Origin: Hirsutella rhossiliensis
Lineage: Eukaryota > Ascomycota > Sordariomycetes > Hypocreales > Ophiocordycipitaceae
Assembly: GCF_020360975.1 (NCBI RefSeq)
Contig: NC_030164.1
Location: forward strand, 1 to 62,483
Direction of reading: 5' to 3'
Length of the DNA stretch: 62,483 nucleotides
A program made the position numbers and the translations under genes. The notes under the pieces were generated by a model that did not search any database, was not told the origin of the DNA, and saw only the letters and a program-made list of their open reading frames with translations. This document shows, one piece after another, positions 34,211 through 52,229 of this stretch. How positions within the stretch are numbered: the first letter of the stretch is position 1; each line of letters begins with the position of its first letter.

Positions 34211-34840
34211 ATAGATAAACTTATTATCTATCCGATACTAATATCATTTTGGCTTACTTAAGTTGTAAAGTGCTGCTACTATTTATTTAGGTTTAAGATT
34301 TTTTATATTTAGAAGTGTTTATACAAAATGTTATAATAAGAATAATGGATCTGAAGGGATTATGGACAATAAACTGTTATATATAGTTAATATAATTTAA
34401 AGCTGTATACAAAATATGTAAATTAAAGACATAGGTAGTATAATAGGTAAAAATTCTATATTGAATATGCCAGCTTACTTATTTATTTGTTTAGTAAATC
34501 TTCCTAGGATAGACAGATTAAATAGTAATGTTTTAAGGCTGATTTATTTAAATATGAGCTTGCGCGAAAGTAAGCAAGAAAAAATACAAAATAGATTTAA
34601 CTGATCTTATATTAGTGAAAGTATAGAGTAAATTATTTATAACAAAGTCTTTATTTTTTGTAGGATTTTACGGATAACGCTAACTGAATAAAATAAGAGG
34701 CACTAAAAGCCAATATATTTATAGAGTTTTCTTTAAGTTGTCTTTATCTAAAGCATTAAATTATGGAATATTTAATTACGATAAAACAGCTATCCATGGA
34801 TATCTTCACTCAAATATTATTTTTAGGTGTAAGCTCCTTT

Positions 34841-34919
34841 GGCTGCTGACTGCAGACTGCTGACTGCTGACTGCTGACTGCTGACAGCTGACAGCTGACA
34901 GCTGACAGCTGACAGCTGC
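34841..34919. repeat. Heptamer tandem repeat, CTGCTGA then CAGCTGA
   Basis: About eleven 7-base units. The first six are CTGCTGA (one as CTGCAGA); the last five switch to CAGCTGA, whose CAGCTG core is self-complementary. GC content contrasts sharply with the surrounding DNA. Confidence 0.9.
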
Positions 34920-34943
34920 TTTTTTTATCTACATATTTTTATT

Positions 34944-34980
34944 TAGCTTGCTGGTGTAGCCCAATAGCGCACATCAGCCT
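34944..34980 (+). repeat. Dispersed 38-bp repeat (copy 3)
   Basis: TAGCTTGCTGGTGTAGCCCA then ATAGCGCACATCAGCCT. Differs from copy 2 by a few bases. Directly follows the heptamer array. Confidence 0.8.
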
Positions 34981-35227
34981 TATTTCAAAACTTGCAAATT
35001 ATGCAGTATATATATTTATATAAGTATATAATTTATTTAAATGCATAAGTATATTATTATTAGTTTGCTAATAAAATATATTAAAATAACCAATCCTACT
35101 TCTATTTGTTATTGTTTTATATTAATGAATAGACCTAGTGAGTACTATTATTATATAATAAGGTAATATGGTTAGGTTGTGTTATGTATAAGTATCTATG
35201 AATTTATTTAATTTAAAAATAACTACT

Positions 35228-38200
35228 ATGAGATTATTAAAAAGTCATCCTTTTTTAAAATTAGTTAACGCTTATATAATCGATCATTCGCAACCAACCA
35301 ATATAAGTTATCTATGAAACTTTGGTTCATTATTAGGACTTTGTTTAGGTATACAAATAATTACAGGTGTAACTTTAGCTATGCATTATAACCCTAGTAT
35401 AGCTGAAGCATTCAATTCTGTTGAGCATATTATGAGAGACGTAAATAACGGGTGATTAATTCGTTACTTACACAGTAATACAGCTTCAGCATTCTTTTTC
35501 TTAGTGTACTTACATATAGGTAGAGGTTTCTATTACGCATCTTACAGAGCACCTAGAACATTAGCTTGAGTAATAGGAGCTATAATTCTTATCCTTATGA
35601 TAGGTACAGGTTTCTTGGGTTACTTTAAAATAGCCCAAAATGATTATAATATTTATAATAGCAAAACAATTCAAACATTCAACAATAAAAGATATTATTC
35701 TACATCATATAATCCTAATGAGAAAATAAAGAACTTTTTAATATCTAAAAATCTTCAACCTGTATTTATTTATGATAATTTATATGAAGATTCTGTTCGT
35801 AAAAATATAGCTAAAGAAACTAAAGGACTTAGTGGTATTTATATGATCTTAAATAAAGAAACTTTAAGTTATTATATAGGATCTGCTTCTACAGGAAGAA
35901 TAAATTCTAGGTTTACAAATCATTTAATCTATTTAAGAGGTAGTAAAGTCCTTAAAAATTCAGTTAATAAATACGGTATACATAACTTTGTATTCATTGT
36001 TTTAGAGTTATTTCCTGAAATAGTTAATCAAGAAAATAATAAGAAATTATTAAACTTAGAAGACTTTTATATAAAGTCTCTTTTACCTGATTATAATATA
36101 TTAACTGAAGCTGGATCTAGTTTTGGTTATAAACATACAGAAGTAACTAGAATAAAAATGAAAACTAATTATAGTGAACAACGTAGAAAACAAATAGGAG
36201 ATTTAAACAGAGGTAAAACCCTTTGTTCTAAAACAATAGAGTCTATGAGACAATCAGCTCTAAATAGAAAAGATGTAAATTATACAGAACAGGGGATTTT
36301 AAATATGAAAAAGAATTCTAAATCAATTATTGTAAAACAACTTAATAATACAGTTTATGGTGAATTTAATAGTATAGTTGAAACAGCAGAAGCTTTAAAT
36401 TGTTCAACTAAAACTATACAAAGAACGTTAAAAAGTTCTAGTAAATTATTAAAAGGACGTTGAATTGTTGATTATATAAAATAATATTATAGTTATAGTC
36501 CTGTGAGTATAAAGTTTTATGTAATTTATGGAAAAAAATAAAACTTAAAGCAGAATGACCTGACAGGGTCATTGAAGAAATATAATAATTTCTTTGGCAA
36601 TACTAGTGAAAACGATTAAAATATACTAATTTAGTATACAAGATCGTCGGTTCTCCATAGAATCGCGACAGACTGGGTCACTAGTAGGTAGCTGAAACGC
36701 TGCTTAATGCATAGTCGGAACTTTTTATCTATGATTTTTAGATAAATGTAATATTCGAACCAGAAAGATATTACAGCTTTTAATATAAAAGTAAGTTTGT
36801 ACGTTTTACCATATGGACAAATGAGCCTGTGAGGTGCTACAGTTATTACTAACTTAATAAGTGCTATACCTTGAATAGGACAAGACGTAGTTGAGTCAAA
36901 CGAAAATACAGTTTTAGTTAATTTGGCCGCTATTTGTTTGATTATTTTATTCTCAGTATTGCCTACAATAGGCGATGTACATAAAAACGCTTTAAAAAAG
37001 AATAGTAAAACATTTGATAAAAAAGATTATATTAACCTTCCTTCGTCTTTTATAGCTTTTTTAGTAGGCTTAATAGATGGAGATGGTTATATACAAATAA
37101 CTAGGACAACTAAAGGATATATAACAATAAAATTGACTATTTCTTTACATTTAGATGATATTTCTACTTTAGAGTATATTCATTCTGTTTTAAAACTAGG
37201 TAGTATAAATATATATAAGGATTTGAAAAGCCCAACATGTAAACTAGTAATAAATAGAACTGAATTACAAGAAGTATTATTTCCCTTACTAATTCATAAT
37301 GATATATTCTTCTTAACCGAAACTAGAGTAAATCAATTTAATGTAGCTATGCATATATTAAAAAATAATATTAAAACATATATTGAAATACCATCTAAAG
37401 ATAATATTAAAGATGTGTTTAAACTTCCTTATAGTGCATATGATTACACATTGTTACATTTCTTCAATAATTGAATAATAGGATTTACATGCTCGGAAGG
37501 TTCATTTTTGCTTAAAAGTAATAATGATGGCTGTTTTCAATTAAAACAAAGAATGCATAATAATTTATTTGAAGCATTTAAATTAGTATTTAATACTAGT
37601 AGAAAAATAGATACTACTAATAACTACAGTCAATTTAGTGTCAGTTCGAAGTCTGATATACAAACTGTTATAAATTTCTTTTCTTTTAATGGTTTACATC
37701 CTTTGATAGGGTTAAAGTACATTCAATACACTAAATGATTAAAAAATCTACAAAATAGCATCCGTTATAACAAATTAAAATATCCTAAACTGTAATACGG
37801 GCTCCTTAAAAATAATATTATTTTTTAGAGGCAAATGGGGAAAATTACAAAGACATTTAATAATAGATACCTCCCTTAATTAAATTATTTGTAGCGGAAC
37901 TTAATTGGGTACTTTACTGCCAAGCAGTCAGTAAATAGAATTAAGAACGTTCAACGACTAATAAGTGAGTTGTACCAACAATAAGCTTAACACGATAACC
38001 CCAAAATTTGAAGTGCTGCTGCAGCGAAGCCAGGGTGAAGCGGTTGTTCACACTAAAGCGCGCTTAAAAATTTAAGACATAGTCTAAATATATCTGAAGA
38101 GATATAAAGTATAAATTAAAAATTATATCAAATTATATTGTCATCTGAGGAGGTTTCTCTGTAAATAACGCAACTTTAAACAGATTCTTCGCTCTGCACT

Positions 38201-39816
38201 TTGTATTACCTTTTGTGTTAGCTGCATTAGTATTAATGCATTTAATAGCAGTGCACGATTCAGCTGGAGCTAGTAATCCATTAGGAGTACCTGGTTACTA
38301 TGATAGAATACCTTTCGCTCCTTACTACTTATTTAAAGATTTAATTACTATATTCATCTTTATTTTTGTTTTAAGTATGTTCGTATTCTTTATGCCAAAT
38401 GTGTTAGGGGATAGTGATAACTATATAATGGCTAATCCTATGCAAACACCTGCTGCTATAGTACCTGAGTGATAAAAGATGTTACTTAATTTCGCTATTT
38501 GCTGGAAACTCTTATATAATATGATGATCAGCAGGAAACCAAGAGATATTTATTAATATCCTTAAGGGATCTCCAGAGACTATACGCGAAACAATTTAAA
38601 TTATTATTGTATTTAAAGTTTATCTAATCCTACATAAGCTACTTTTGCAGGGTTATGTAAAAACTAGCTTTAATAGATAAATTGAAGATATAGTCCGAAC
38701 ATAATATAAATATTATGAAATTAACATTAATTAACTTAGATCTTATTTCTATAATATTCTTTATTAACACTTTAGTATTACAACGTAGTACAAAAGGTAT
38801 AAAACGTTTATCCTCTGCCGAAAGATCCTTAATAGAATTGCCTGATGAGGTTAAAGAGGTATTAATAGGTATTTTACTAGGGGATGGTCATATAGTAAAA
38901 AGATCACCCAAAAGCAGTTCTAGATTAGTATATGCCCAAACAGCTATATCCCACAAAGAATACTTTCATTATGTATTTAGTTTCTTTCTACCTTATTGTA
39001 CCAAAGACTATGAATTACAATCTAGAATATTTAAGGATAATAGAACTAAAGAAACATACAGTGCAATATCCTTTACAACTATGCAACTCCCTTGTTTTAA
39101 CATATTTAGAGAAATGTTTTATGGATCCGTTAAAAAAGTACCAGATAACATTTATGAATTATTAACTCCTAGAGGCTTAGCTTTTTGATTAATGGATGAT
39201 GGAAGTAGACATGGTAGTGGTATGCATATAGGTGTTTATGGGTTTACTAATGAAGATGTAGATAAACTGATGTTTACATTACAGGATAAATTTCATTTAA
39301 AATGTTCTATACATTATAATAAAGATAATAAACCCCGGATTTATATATTTAAAGAATCTATGGAAACTTTAATAACATTAGTAAAACCTTATTTTATTAA
39401 ACAAATGTTATATAAACTGGGATTATAGAATATTAAATCTAACGTTAATTTATATTTACGATCTTTTACCTTTTTATGCTATACTAAGATCTATACCTAA
39501 TAAATTATTAGGTGTTATAGCTATGTTTAGTTCACTATTAATTATTTTAGTGCTACCTAAAGCAGATTTAGGTATAACTAAAGGTTTACAATTCAGACCT
39601 TTAAGCAAAATAATGTTCTATGTATTTGTAATAAACTTCTTGATATTAATGCAATTAGGGGCTAAACATGTTGAAAGTCCATTTATAGAATTAGGACAAA
39701 TCAGTACAGTTTTATATTTTTCTTACTTCTTAGTTATAATTCCTGTTTTAAGCATAATAGAAAATACTTTAATAGACTTATATCAAAATAATAAACTTAA
39801 TTATAAAACTAATTAG
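35228..39816 (+). CDS. cob: Cytochrome b, four exons
   Basis: Core subunit of complex III, 392 residues. Exons 35228-35620, 36800-36896, 38141-38473, 39461-39816. Junctions restore [34 protein letters not shown] and [17 protein letters not shown]. Heme-ligand His are in [15 protein letters not shown] and the [21 protein letters not shown] helices. Intron positions by coding base are exactly 393, 490 and 823, the classical cob sites. Confidence 0.96.
35621..36484 (+). CDS. GIY-YIG homing endonuclease in cob-i1
   Basis: 287 codons in frame with exon 1, stop at 36482. [12 protein letters not shown] (about residue 24) could be a processing site. GIY-YIG core: [20 protein letters not shown] (about residues 69-88), then catalytic-region [17 protein letters not shown] and [15 protein letters not shown], and NUMOD-like repeats in the C-terminal half ([27 protein letters not shown]). 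One TGA Trp near the end. Appears intact. Confidence 0.9.
35621..36799 (+). mobile_element. Group I intron at cob 393
   Basis: 5' exon GGT, 3' exon TAC after intron-final G. Core at the 3' side: CGACAGACTGGGTCAC near 36684 and GAAACGCTGCTTAATGCATA near 36692. GIY-YIG ORF fused to exon 1. Confidence 0.9.
36897..37795 (+). CDS. LAGLIDADG maturase/endonuclease in cob-i2
   Basis: About 300 codons continuing exon 2. After a hydrophobic stretch ([18 protein letters not shown]) come two motifs, [12 protein letters not shown] (about residue 54) and [12 protein letters not shown] (about 191), both with the catalytic acid retained (Asp, Glu). The form resembles cob maturases of the bI3/I-AniI type, known to aid splicing of their own intron. 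One TGA Trp in each half; stop TAA at 37793. Intact. Confidence 0.88.
36897..38140 (+). mobile_element. Group I intron at cob 490
   Basis: 5' exon ends GTTGAGT, 3' exon TCATCTGAGG after G. Core GTTCAACGACTAATAAG near 37949 and AGACATAGTCTAAAT near 38074. The spacer between ORF and core carries GC-rich repeats (CTGCTGCAGCGAAGCC near 38015). Confidence 0.9.
38474..39460 (+). mobile_element. Group I intron at cob 823
   Basis: 5' exon ends GAGTGAT, 3' exon ATCTTTTACC after G. Core precedes the ORF: GATCAGCAGGAAACCAAG near 38525, CCAGAGACTATACGCG near 38572, GATATAGTCCGAAC near 38688, which looks like the IB class. Confidence 0.9.
38715..39428 (+). CDS. LAGLIDADG (type 2) endonuclease in cob-i3
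   Basis: 237 residues, independent ATG, not fused to the exon. Motifs [10 protein letters not shown] (about residue 50) and [13 protein letters not shown] (about 155), the pattern of the compact LAGLIDADG_2 family, with [19 protein letters not shown] between them. Stop TAG 33 bases before the 3' splice site. Appears intact. Confidence 0.88.
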
Positions 39817-39898
39817 ATCTAATAGTAATACTTGGAAACGTTTTGTCCTAGTACTACTAAATAAATAAATTTATATAATCTTTACGTTAAATATAAAA

Positions 39899-39970
39899 AG
39901 ATTATGTTGTAAACGGATTTACACTTTGATTGCAAATCATTAGTATGAGGTTCAATTCCTCCATAATCTT
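39899..39970 (+). tRNA. trnC: tRNA-Cys (GCA)
   Basis: Acceptor AGATTAT/ATAATCT, anticodon loop TTGCAAA (GCA), T loop TTCAATT. Between cob and cox1. Confidence 0.85.
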
Positions 39971-40383
39971 TATTTTCATAAGTGAAAGTTTAATACTAGA
40001 ACTCTTAAGTAATTTACTATATATATGTATATAGAATATATTTATAGGTATATAAATATATTTATAAATATAAAACTAATTAAATTTTGTACTTAGCTTG
40101 GAGCATTAAATGTAGCAGGTGGGAGTACATTCGAATTTTTATCATTAGTGAAGAGCTAAAAATACGAATAGTCTTACGAAAATGTAAAAATTTGCGTAGA
40201 GTGACAACATACATACAATACTGCTAGTATAGTTGACTACTTTACTTTATTAGTTTAACTAATAATAACACTCTATTAAGTGTACTCCACATATAATTTA
40301 TAATTTTTAATACTAAACAACGAAAAGAAAATGGACAAGAAGAAGGAGACAATCTCGCCTTAAGTTTAAGGTCTGAAATATCT
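39971..40383. other. Spacer before cox1
   Basis: AT-rich with alternating TATA tracts (about 40016-40070), then a more mixed segment directly upstream of cox1. No gene or tRNA seen. Confidence 0.6.
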
Positions 40384-46227
<5,844 letters not shown>

Positions 46228-46392
46228 ACTATATTATTTTTGTGTAGTTCAGTAATTGGTATTTTATTAGGATAATTTAGGTGTGTAAGTAGCCCCTAGG
46301 GCTGCTTCGCTGGAAAAACAAATATTTGAATTTTTTTTTGTGATAATAGTAGATTTATTATCACTTTCATTTTTAGTATATTAATATTAACA

Positions 46393-46960
46393 ATGATTTT
46401 TATTATATTAGATCATTCTATAATAACTGCATATTGTCTTGATGAAGAAAATCTGCACTGTAAAAATTTACAGAGGCTACAGTTAAAGTTGCAAAAGATT
46501 GTGAAGTACAATATTCAATTTATGAGAATAAAGTCAGTTTTGAGGCAGGAAAAGTAGATGTTAATATACCTTCTGGTGTATTAAATAATGTGGGCTATTA
46601 TGGAGGACTCTACTACTGTCGTAGGAGGATTAAGTGTAGGTGCAGGTTTAGCGGCTAAAAGTGGTTCTCTCTTAGTAAAAGCTGGATTTGCTAAGGAAAC
46701 AAGTATTTTAGCAACAGTATACTTTAGGTGCTACTACAAATAAACGTATTGATAATAATTCTAATATAAAAGATGAAGTAAATGTATCTAAAAATGAAAG
46801 TCCATATTCAGCTAAATCTATGATTGGAGAAGGAGATAATGACTTATTTACAGCTCAATACGCAATAGATTTTCTAAATACTTATTTAATGTTAGATGGT
46901 GTAATATTATACCTGCTTTTTACATTAATAATTTTTTTTATAGGTACTAAAGTAGCATAA
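46393..46960 (+). pseudogene. Decayed paralogue of orf240
   Basis: Same design as orf240: hydrophobic start, KVDVNIPSGVLNN, then TTVVGGLSVGAGLAAKSGSL (compare the TTTGLMAGAV region of orf240), Asn/Ser-rich stretch, and a C-terminal membrane segment YLLFTLIIFFIG. Broken by TAA at about 46462 and by frameshifts at about 46596 and 46723. Confidence 0.65.
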
Positions 46961-47287
46961 AATAAAATTAGTTTAAATTGAATCAAAGCTTTGCCCATTA
47001 GCAATAATATATATGTAAGATTAGAAAAATTGATAAAGAGGTAAGAATAGTTTTATTTTCTTTATATTAAATTGAATTGTTATTGTTATAAGTATGATTT
47101 TTTTTATTTATTATTTAAATTGATTTATTATTAATTTTTAAGATATTTGTTATATATATGTTAACACAAAAAACAAATAGAATATCGTGTAATATATAAT
47201 TACTTAATAATTTATAAAATAACTGCTCATAATATATCCACCCTAAATTAAAATATTCCTTATTTATATTATAGATAGGATATTTTA
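46961..47287. other. AT-rich spacer
   Basis: No coding or RNA signal seen before trnR(UCU). Confidence 0.5.
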
Positions 47288-47360
47288 AGTCTCATTAGCT
47301 CAATGGTAGAGCATAATACTTCTAATATTACGATCTTAGTTCAATTCTGAGATGAGGCTA
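47288..47360 (+). tRNA. trnR(UCU): tRNA-Arg (UCU)
   Basis: Acceptor AGTCTCA/TGAGGCT, anticodon stem TAATA/TATTA with loop CTTCTAA (UCU), T loop TTCAATT. Reads AGA/AGG, the main Arg codons here. Confidence 0.88.
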
Positions 47361-47720
47361 GCGTTCCTTGTGCTAGTGAAGCATAGCTAGGAATGCTACT
47401 TTGCTTTAGCACTTATTCCCTAGTATTTATATTGCGAAGCAAGGCTGCGCTATTAATAATAAATAGTCTATTAATTATTCAATATTATTGGCTGTTTTTG
47501 CTGCGCAAGCTAGCTGCTGCTTATTTTTTGTGCTTATCTATAAAGATAAGCAAGCTAAAGCTAAGAAAATATCAGAATTATGCCAGCCTACTAAATTATC
47601 TAAAGTTTAATATGTCCTACCTAAGTATAAATTATAGCTACTAATAAAACCAGTATTTATTTATAATTAGCGATGTATTATTAACTTTATATAAAGTTAT
47701 AAAAAAAAATTAAAAGAAAA
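47361..47720. other. Spacer before nad1 with hairpins
   Basis: Open frame 47393-47644 is repeat-derived. Holds GCTGCGCAAGCTAGCTGC at about 47508 and a CTTATC...GATAAG hairpin with following CAAGCTAAAGCTAAG (about 47534-47565), like the one near 43827. Confidence 0.6.
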
Positions 47721-49910
47721 ATGAATTTACCTACAACTATTATTTCAATAATTGAAAATTTAGTTTTAATGTTACCTGCGTTACTGGTAGTGGCATATGT
47801 AACTGTAGCTGAAAGAAAAACTATGGCCAGTATGCAAAGAAGATTAGGTCCTAATGCTGTAGGTTACTATGGTTTATTGCAGGCATTCGCCGATGCTTTG
47901 AAATTAATTTTAAAAGAGTATGTTGCACCTACACAAGCTAATTTAATTTTATTTTTTTTAGGTCCTGTAGTAACATTAATATTTGCTTTATTAGGTTATG
48001 CTGTTATCCCATACGGACCTGGATTATCTTTAGGAGATATGGAATTAGGTATACTATTTATGCTAGCTGTTTCATCTTTAGCTACTTATGGTATTTTATT
48101 AGCAGGATGAAGTGCTAACAGTAAATATGCTTTTTTAGGGTCTTTAAGAAGTACAGCCCAATTGATTAGCTATGAATTAGTTTTAAGTTCAGTATTATTA
48201 ATCATAATAATGATAACAAATAGTTTAAATTTAAATATAAACGTACAGTTTCAAAAAATAGTATGATTAGCTTTACCTTTATTTTGTATACTAATAATAT
48301 TCTTTATAGGTTCTGTAGCAGAAACTAACAGAGCTCCTTTTGATTTAGCAGAGGCTAAATAGATTTGGCCTCTTTAAAAATCACAAATTGCTGAAATATC
48401 TTTATTAAGACAATCAGCAGGGAAAGAACCTTTATATGGTTAGATCTTCAGAGACTAAAGGTGATTATTTAACATTAAGTGTTGAATGTGATATAGTCCA
48501 GACTTATATGAAAATATAAGATTAATAAATAAAAAATATCTATATACAAATTAAATTCCTACACCAAAGCCAATAATTATGTATTTTCTTCTTATAATAT
48601 CTTTAGAGAAACAAAGAGATTTTATTCTTATAAACCTATCCTATCTTTTAAAGAGACCGTCTTTGTTAATCCTGTACCTATCATAATATTAGAAAATTTA
48701 TAAGATAGAATTTATATAAGTTCATACGGAGAAAAATAAAGGGGGTATTTACTCTTTCATTAAAGGTAAACAATATATAGGCAGTACAAAATATTTTTAT
48801 ATTAGACTTAACGAACATTTAAACAATAAAAAATCTAATATAAGAGCTTGCGCTAGTCAGTGGAGGACTACGACTACAAAAAGCTTTCAATAAATATGGG
48901 CTAAGTAAGTTTCATTGAGTTATTTACGAATATTTTAGCTACGAAAGTAGAATAATAAGCGATAATGCTTTAACTACCTTAGAAATTAGCTATATAAAAG
49001 CCTTTAGTTTTAATAATCTTTATAATTTTAAATATGAAGCTTCAAGTATGTTAAACTATAAACATACAGATGAAGTTAAGATAAAAATGATAGAACGTTT
49101 AAAAAATAAGAATAATCATCCAATGTATGGTAAAAATCATAGTACGGTAGCGCTAGGTTTAATAAGTAAGCCTGGAATATTAAACCCTATGTATGGCAAA
49201 AATTATAGTAAAGAAATAAAATAAATTATGGCTATGAAGAAAAATAAATATTTAAATGGTGTAGGTATATTCAATCTAAATGACAATTGAATTCCAAAAT
49301 TCAATAATAATAATGTAGAATTAACCAATCATTTGGGTATATCGAAAGTTATCATTGGTAAGTACATATACAACAATTGTATATACAAGGATATGTATAA
49401 ATTTAAACCTGTATAATATAGATATTTTTATCTTTGGAATCAGAATTAGTTAGCGGATTTATGACCGAACACGCAGCTGTTATATTCGTTTTCTTCTTTT
49501 TAGCCGAATATGCTAGTATTGTGTTAATGTGTATATTTATAAGTATTTTATTCTTAGGAGGTTATTTAATACAATTCGACTTCCTTTATATATTTGATTC
49601 ATTAAGTTTTATACATGCTTATCTATTTGACATAGAATGAACTACATCTACAGAATACTTTAAAACAAGACAACTTTTAACTAGTTCTTCTGTAGATGGG
49701 TTATTGTCTAGTTTAACTTTAGGTATAAAAAGCTCAATAATGGTTTTTGTATTTATTTGATGCCGGGCGTCTTTTCCTAGAATTAGATTCGACCAGTTGA
49801 TGTCCTTCTGTTGAACTGTCTTACTGCCTATATTATTTGCATTTATAATATTAATACCTTCTTTATTATATATGTTTGGGATATACTTTATAAATATAAA
49901 TTTATTCTAA
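47721..49910 (+). CDS. nad1: NADH dehydrogenase subunit 1, two exons
   Basis: Complex I quinone-site subunit, 369 residues. Exons 47721-48356 and 49437-49910. The junction restores [19 protein letters not shown], a hallmark of the family. Others: [29 protein letters not shown]. The intron sits after coding base 636, a well-known nad1 site. TGA Trp codons throughout. Confidence 0.96.
48560..49416 (+). pseudogene. GIY-YIG endonuclease, broken by a hairpin insertion
   Basis: [20 protein letters not shown] (about 48736-48795) marks the GIY-YIG core. At 48843 a 31-base insertion containing element A interrupts HLNNKKSN and shifts frame; the other frame resumes with [38 protein letters not shown] and NUMOD3 repeats ([11 protein letters not shown]). 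A TAA follows at about 49222. Not functional as it stands. Confidence 0.8.
48843..48871 (-). repeat. Double-hairpin element A inserted in the nad1 intron ORF
   Basis: Reverse-orientation copy (AGAGCTTGCGCTAGTCAGTG then GAGGACTAC). The flanking coding sequence joins sensibly when it is removed, the clearest sign that the element moves. Confidence 0.82.
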
Positions 49911-50650
49911 TTACATATCAATTAAATATAGTATAGCCGTGAAAGTCCGCAGTATATGAATGACTTTAAATTATATATTGTATAAGATGTCTTTACTTAA
50001 CAAAAAAATTAAACTCAATAATATACCTAGTGATATTAATATCAACTATATATTTAAAGATAATTATTAGCAGCTTAGATGTTGTGCTTCTGCTCTTCTA
50101 TAGCACTGCTTCTATGAACAAAGCTCTATTTATGCTGCGAAGCATGCATCCGATAGGTTACCAGTAAAAAGTCAGGAGAGGTATATTGGACATCTTGTAT
50201 TTATTTTAGCAGAGCTAGTCTGTTAGCTGGGCTAGAAAAACAGCAGCAGGCTTGCCACTTATAGGGTTGCTTATTCGCGAAGCCTGATAGGCTTTAACTT
50301 ATTGCACAATAGCGTAATATATAATAATATCAAAGAATTGCATTATCACTTATTTTATGCTAGGCTGCTGCAATTATAATTTGCTTATTTCATATAAGTA
50401 TAGCATCTAAAGCATGCTAACCATCTTTATTATATATGTTTGAAATATACTTTATAAAATATAAGCTTTGTTCGCTAGCTTGCATATATTTATTGTATTT
50501 AGTCGGCAAGAAGCCAGCCAGTCAGCGTATATTTTAGAGCTCACTATTTTTGAATATTTAACCATGTAATGCATGTCCATTGGTCTAGGCTTAGCTAAGT
50601 AGTAAGCTAAAGCTAAAAATCTAAAATTCCAAGATAATATCTTTTGTATA
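49911..50650. other. Spacer with nad1-tail duplicate and repeats
   Basis: About 50426-50462 resembles the 3' end of nad1 (TTTATTATATATGTTTG then ATATACTTTATAAA, original at 49862-49891). Also contains GC-rich short repeats and the second 36-bp repeat at 50558-50593. No gene seen. Confidence 0.6.
50558..50593 (+). repeat. 36-bp repeat upstream of nad4 (copy 2)
   Basis: One mismatch to 749-784. Ends 57 bases before the nad4 start. Confidence 0.8.
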
Positions 50651-52111
50651 ATGTTATTATCCTTTTTATTAACTGTACCTGTTATAGGTGCAATTATAAT
50701 AACTAGTATAAACTCCTACTCTGAAAAAAAAAAATTAGTTTATACTAAAATTATAGTACTTATTACTAGTGTAATAAACTTGATTATATCTTCAATTATT
50801 TTTATAATATTTAATAATAGCACTAATCAATTTCAATACGTACAAGAACATTATAACATTCAATTATTTGATATTTATTTAGGTCTAGACGGTATAACGA
50901 TATACTTTATGTTATTAACTACAATAATAATACCTGTAGCGTTATTATCAAATTGAGATTCTATAAAAGAAAATAAAAAATCTTATTTAGTTATAATGCT
51001 ATTGTTAGAGACGTTGTTATTAGCCGTATTCATGACATTAGATATAATGTTATTCTATATATTCTTTGAAAGTATCTTACCTCCTTTATTTATATTAATT
51101 GGATTATTTGGGTCTGATAATAAAATAAGTGCTAGTTACTATTTATTTTTATATACATTATGAGGTTCATTATTTTTATTATTATCTATATTAAGTACAT
51201 CATCTACTATGGGTAGTACTGATTTTGATACTTTATTTAAATTAAACTTAGAGTATAAAACACAAATATTCTTATTTATAGGGATATTTATAGCGTTTGC
51301 TGTAAAAACACCGGTTTATGGCCTGAATAATTGACTACTAAAGGCACACGTAGAGTCACCCCTTGGTGGTAGTATTGTTTTAGCCGGAATTGTTCTTAAA
51401 TTAAGTCTATATGGTATATTTAGACTAATTTTACCTATACTACCTAAAGTTACATTAGATTACACTTTCATAGTTTATGTTATAGGAACCATAACAGTTC
51501 TTTATGCTAGTTTTAGTACTATTAGAACTACAGATATTAAAGAGTTAATTGCATATTCTTCAGTAGCTCATGCTTCAGTATACTTAATGAGTGCTTTTAG
51601 TAACACTATTCAAGGTATAGAAGGTTCTATAATATTAGGATTAGCACACGGATTTGTATCAAGTGGTCTTTTTGTTTGCGCAGGTGGAGTTTTATACGAT
51701 AGAACTGGAACTAGATCTATATACTTCTACAGAGGTTTAGCACAATTAATGCCTATGTTGTCATTATTGTTCTTTATCTTATGTTTAGGTAATTGTGGAA
51801 CTCCTTTAACTTTCAATTTCATAGGGGAGTTCATGTCTTTATCTGGTATTACTGAAAGATTACCATTGATGGGATTCTTGGCTTGTACATCTATTGTATT
51901 ATCTGCCGCCTATTCGATTTATATGTTTAATCGTATATCTTTCGGAGGTTCATTTACTAGATTCCTAGAACAATCAATATCAGATGTAAATAAAAGAGAA
52001 TTCTCAATATTATTTGGATTAGTTCTTTTCACAGTAATATTAGGTATATACCCTGGTATGATCTTAGACGTATTACATTATTCTGGTACTAATATGCTTT
52101 ATAGTCTATAA
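50651..52111 (+). CDS. nad4: NADH dehydrogenase subunit 4
   Basis: 486 residues, complex I antiporter-like subunit. Signatures: LGLDGITIYFMLLTTIIIPV, FYIFFESILPPLFILIG (key Glu), LLKAHVESPLGGSIVLAGI, AYSSVAHASVYLMS, GEFMSLSG. No intron. The start gives the usual hydrophobic N-terminus. Confidence 0.96.
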
Positions 52112-52229
52112 TCTCTTAATTGTTTATATAACGATTATATATCCCTAGGTATATGTTAATATAAAATACCCAAAAAGCAGCAGCTGACCGATATAATACT
52201 TTTAAATCAATAATAAGAAAGTTTAGCTC

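Larger units (their letters stand above)
34211..35227. other. Spacer before cob
   Basis: AT-rich; no gene seen. Contains AGCTTGCGC at 34558, the heptamer tandem repeat at 34841-34919 and the 38-bp dispersed repeat at 34944-34980. Confidence 0.65.
48357..49436 (+). mobile_element. Group I intron at nad1 636
   Basis: 5' exon ends GAGGCT, 3' exon GAATCAGAA after G49436. Core at the 5' side: AATTGCTGAAATATC near 48388, CAATCAGCAGGGAAAG near 48411, GATCTTCAGAGACTAAAG near 48444, GATATAGTCCAGAC near 48490. Confidence 0.9.

Noticed and set aside
34841..34919. Heptamer array as a CRISPR
   Set aside because: Units are contiguous without spacers, and this is a mitochondrial genome.
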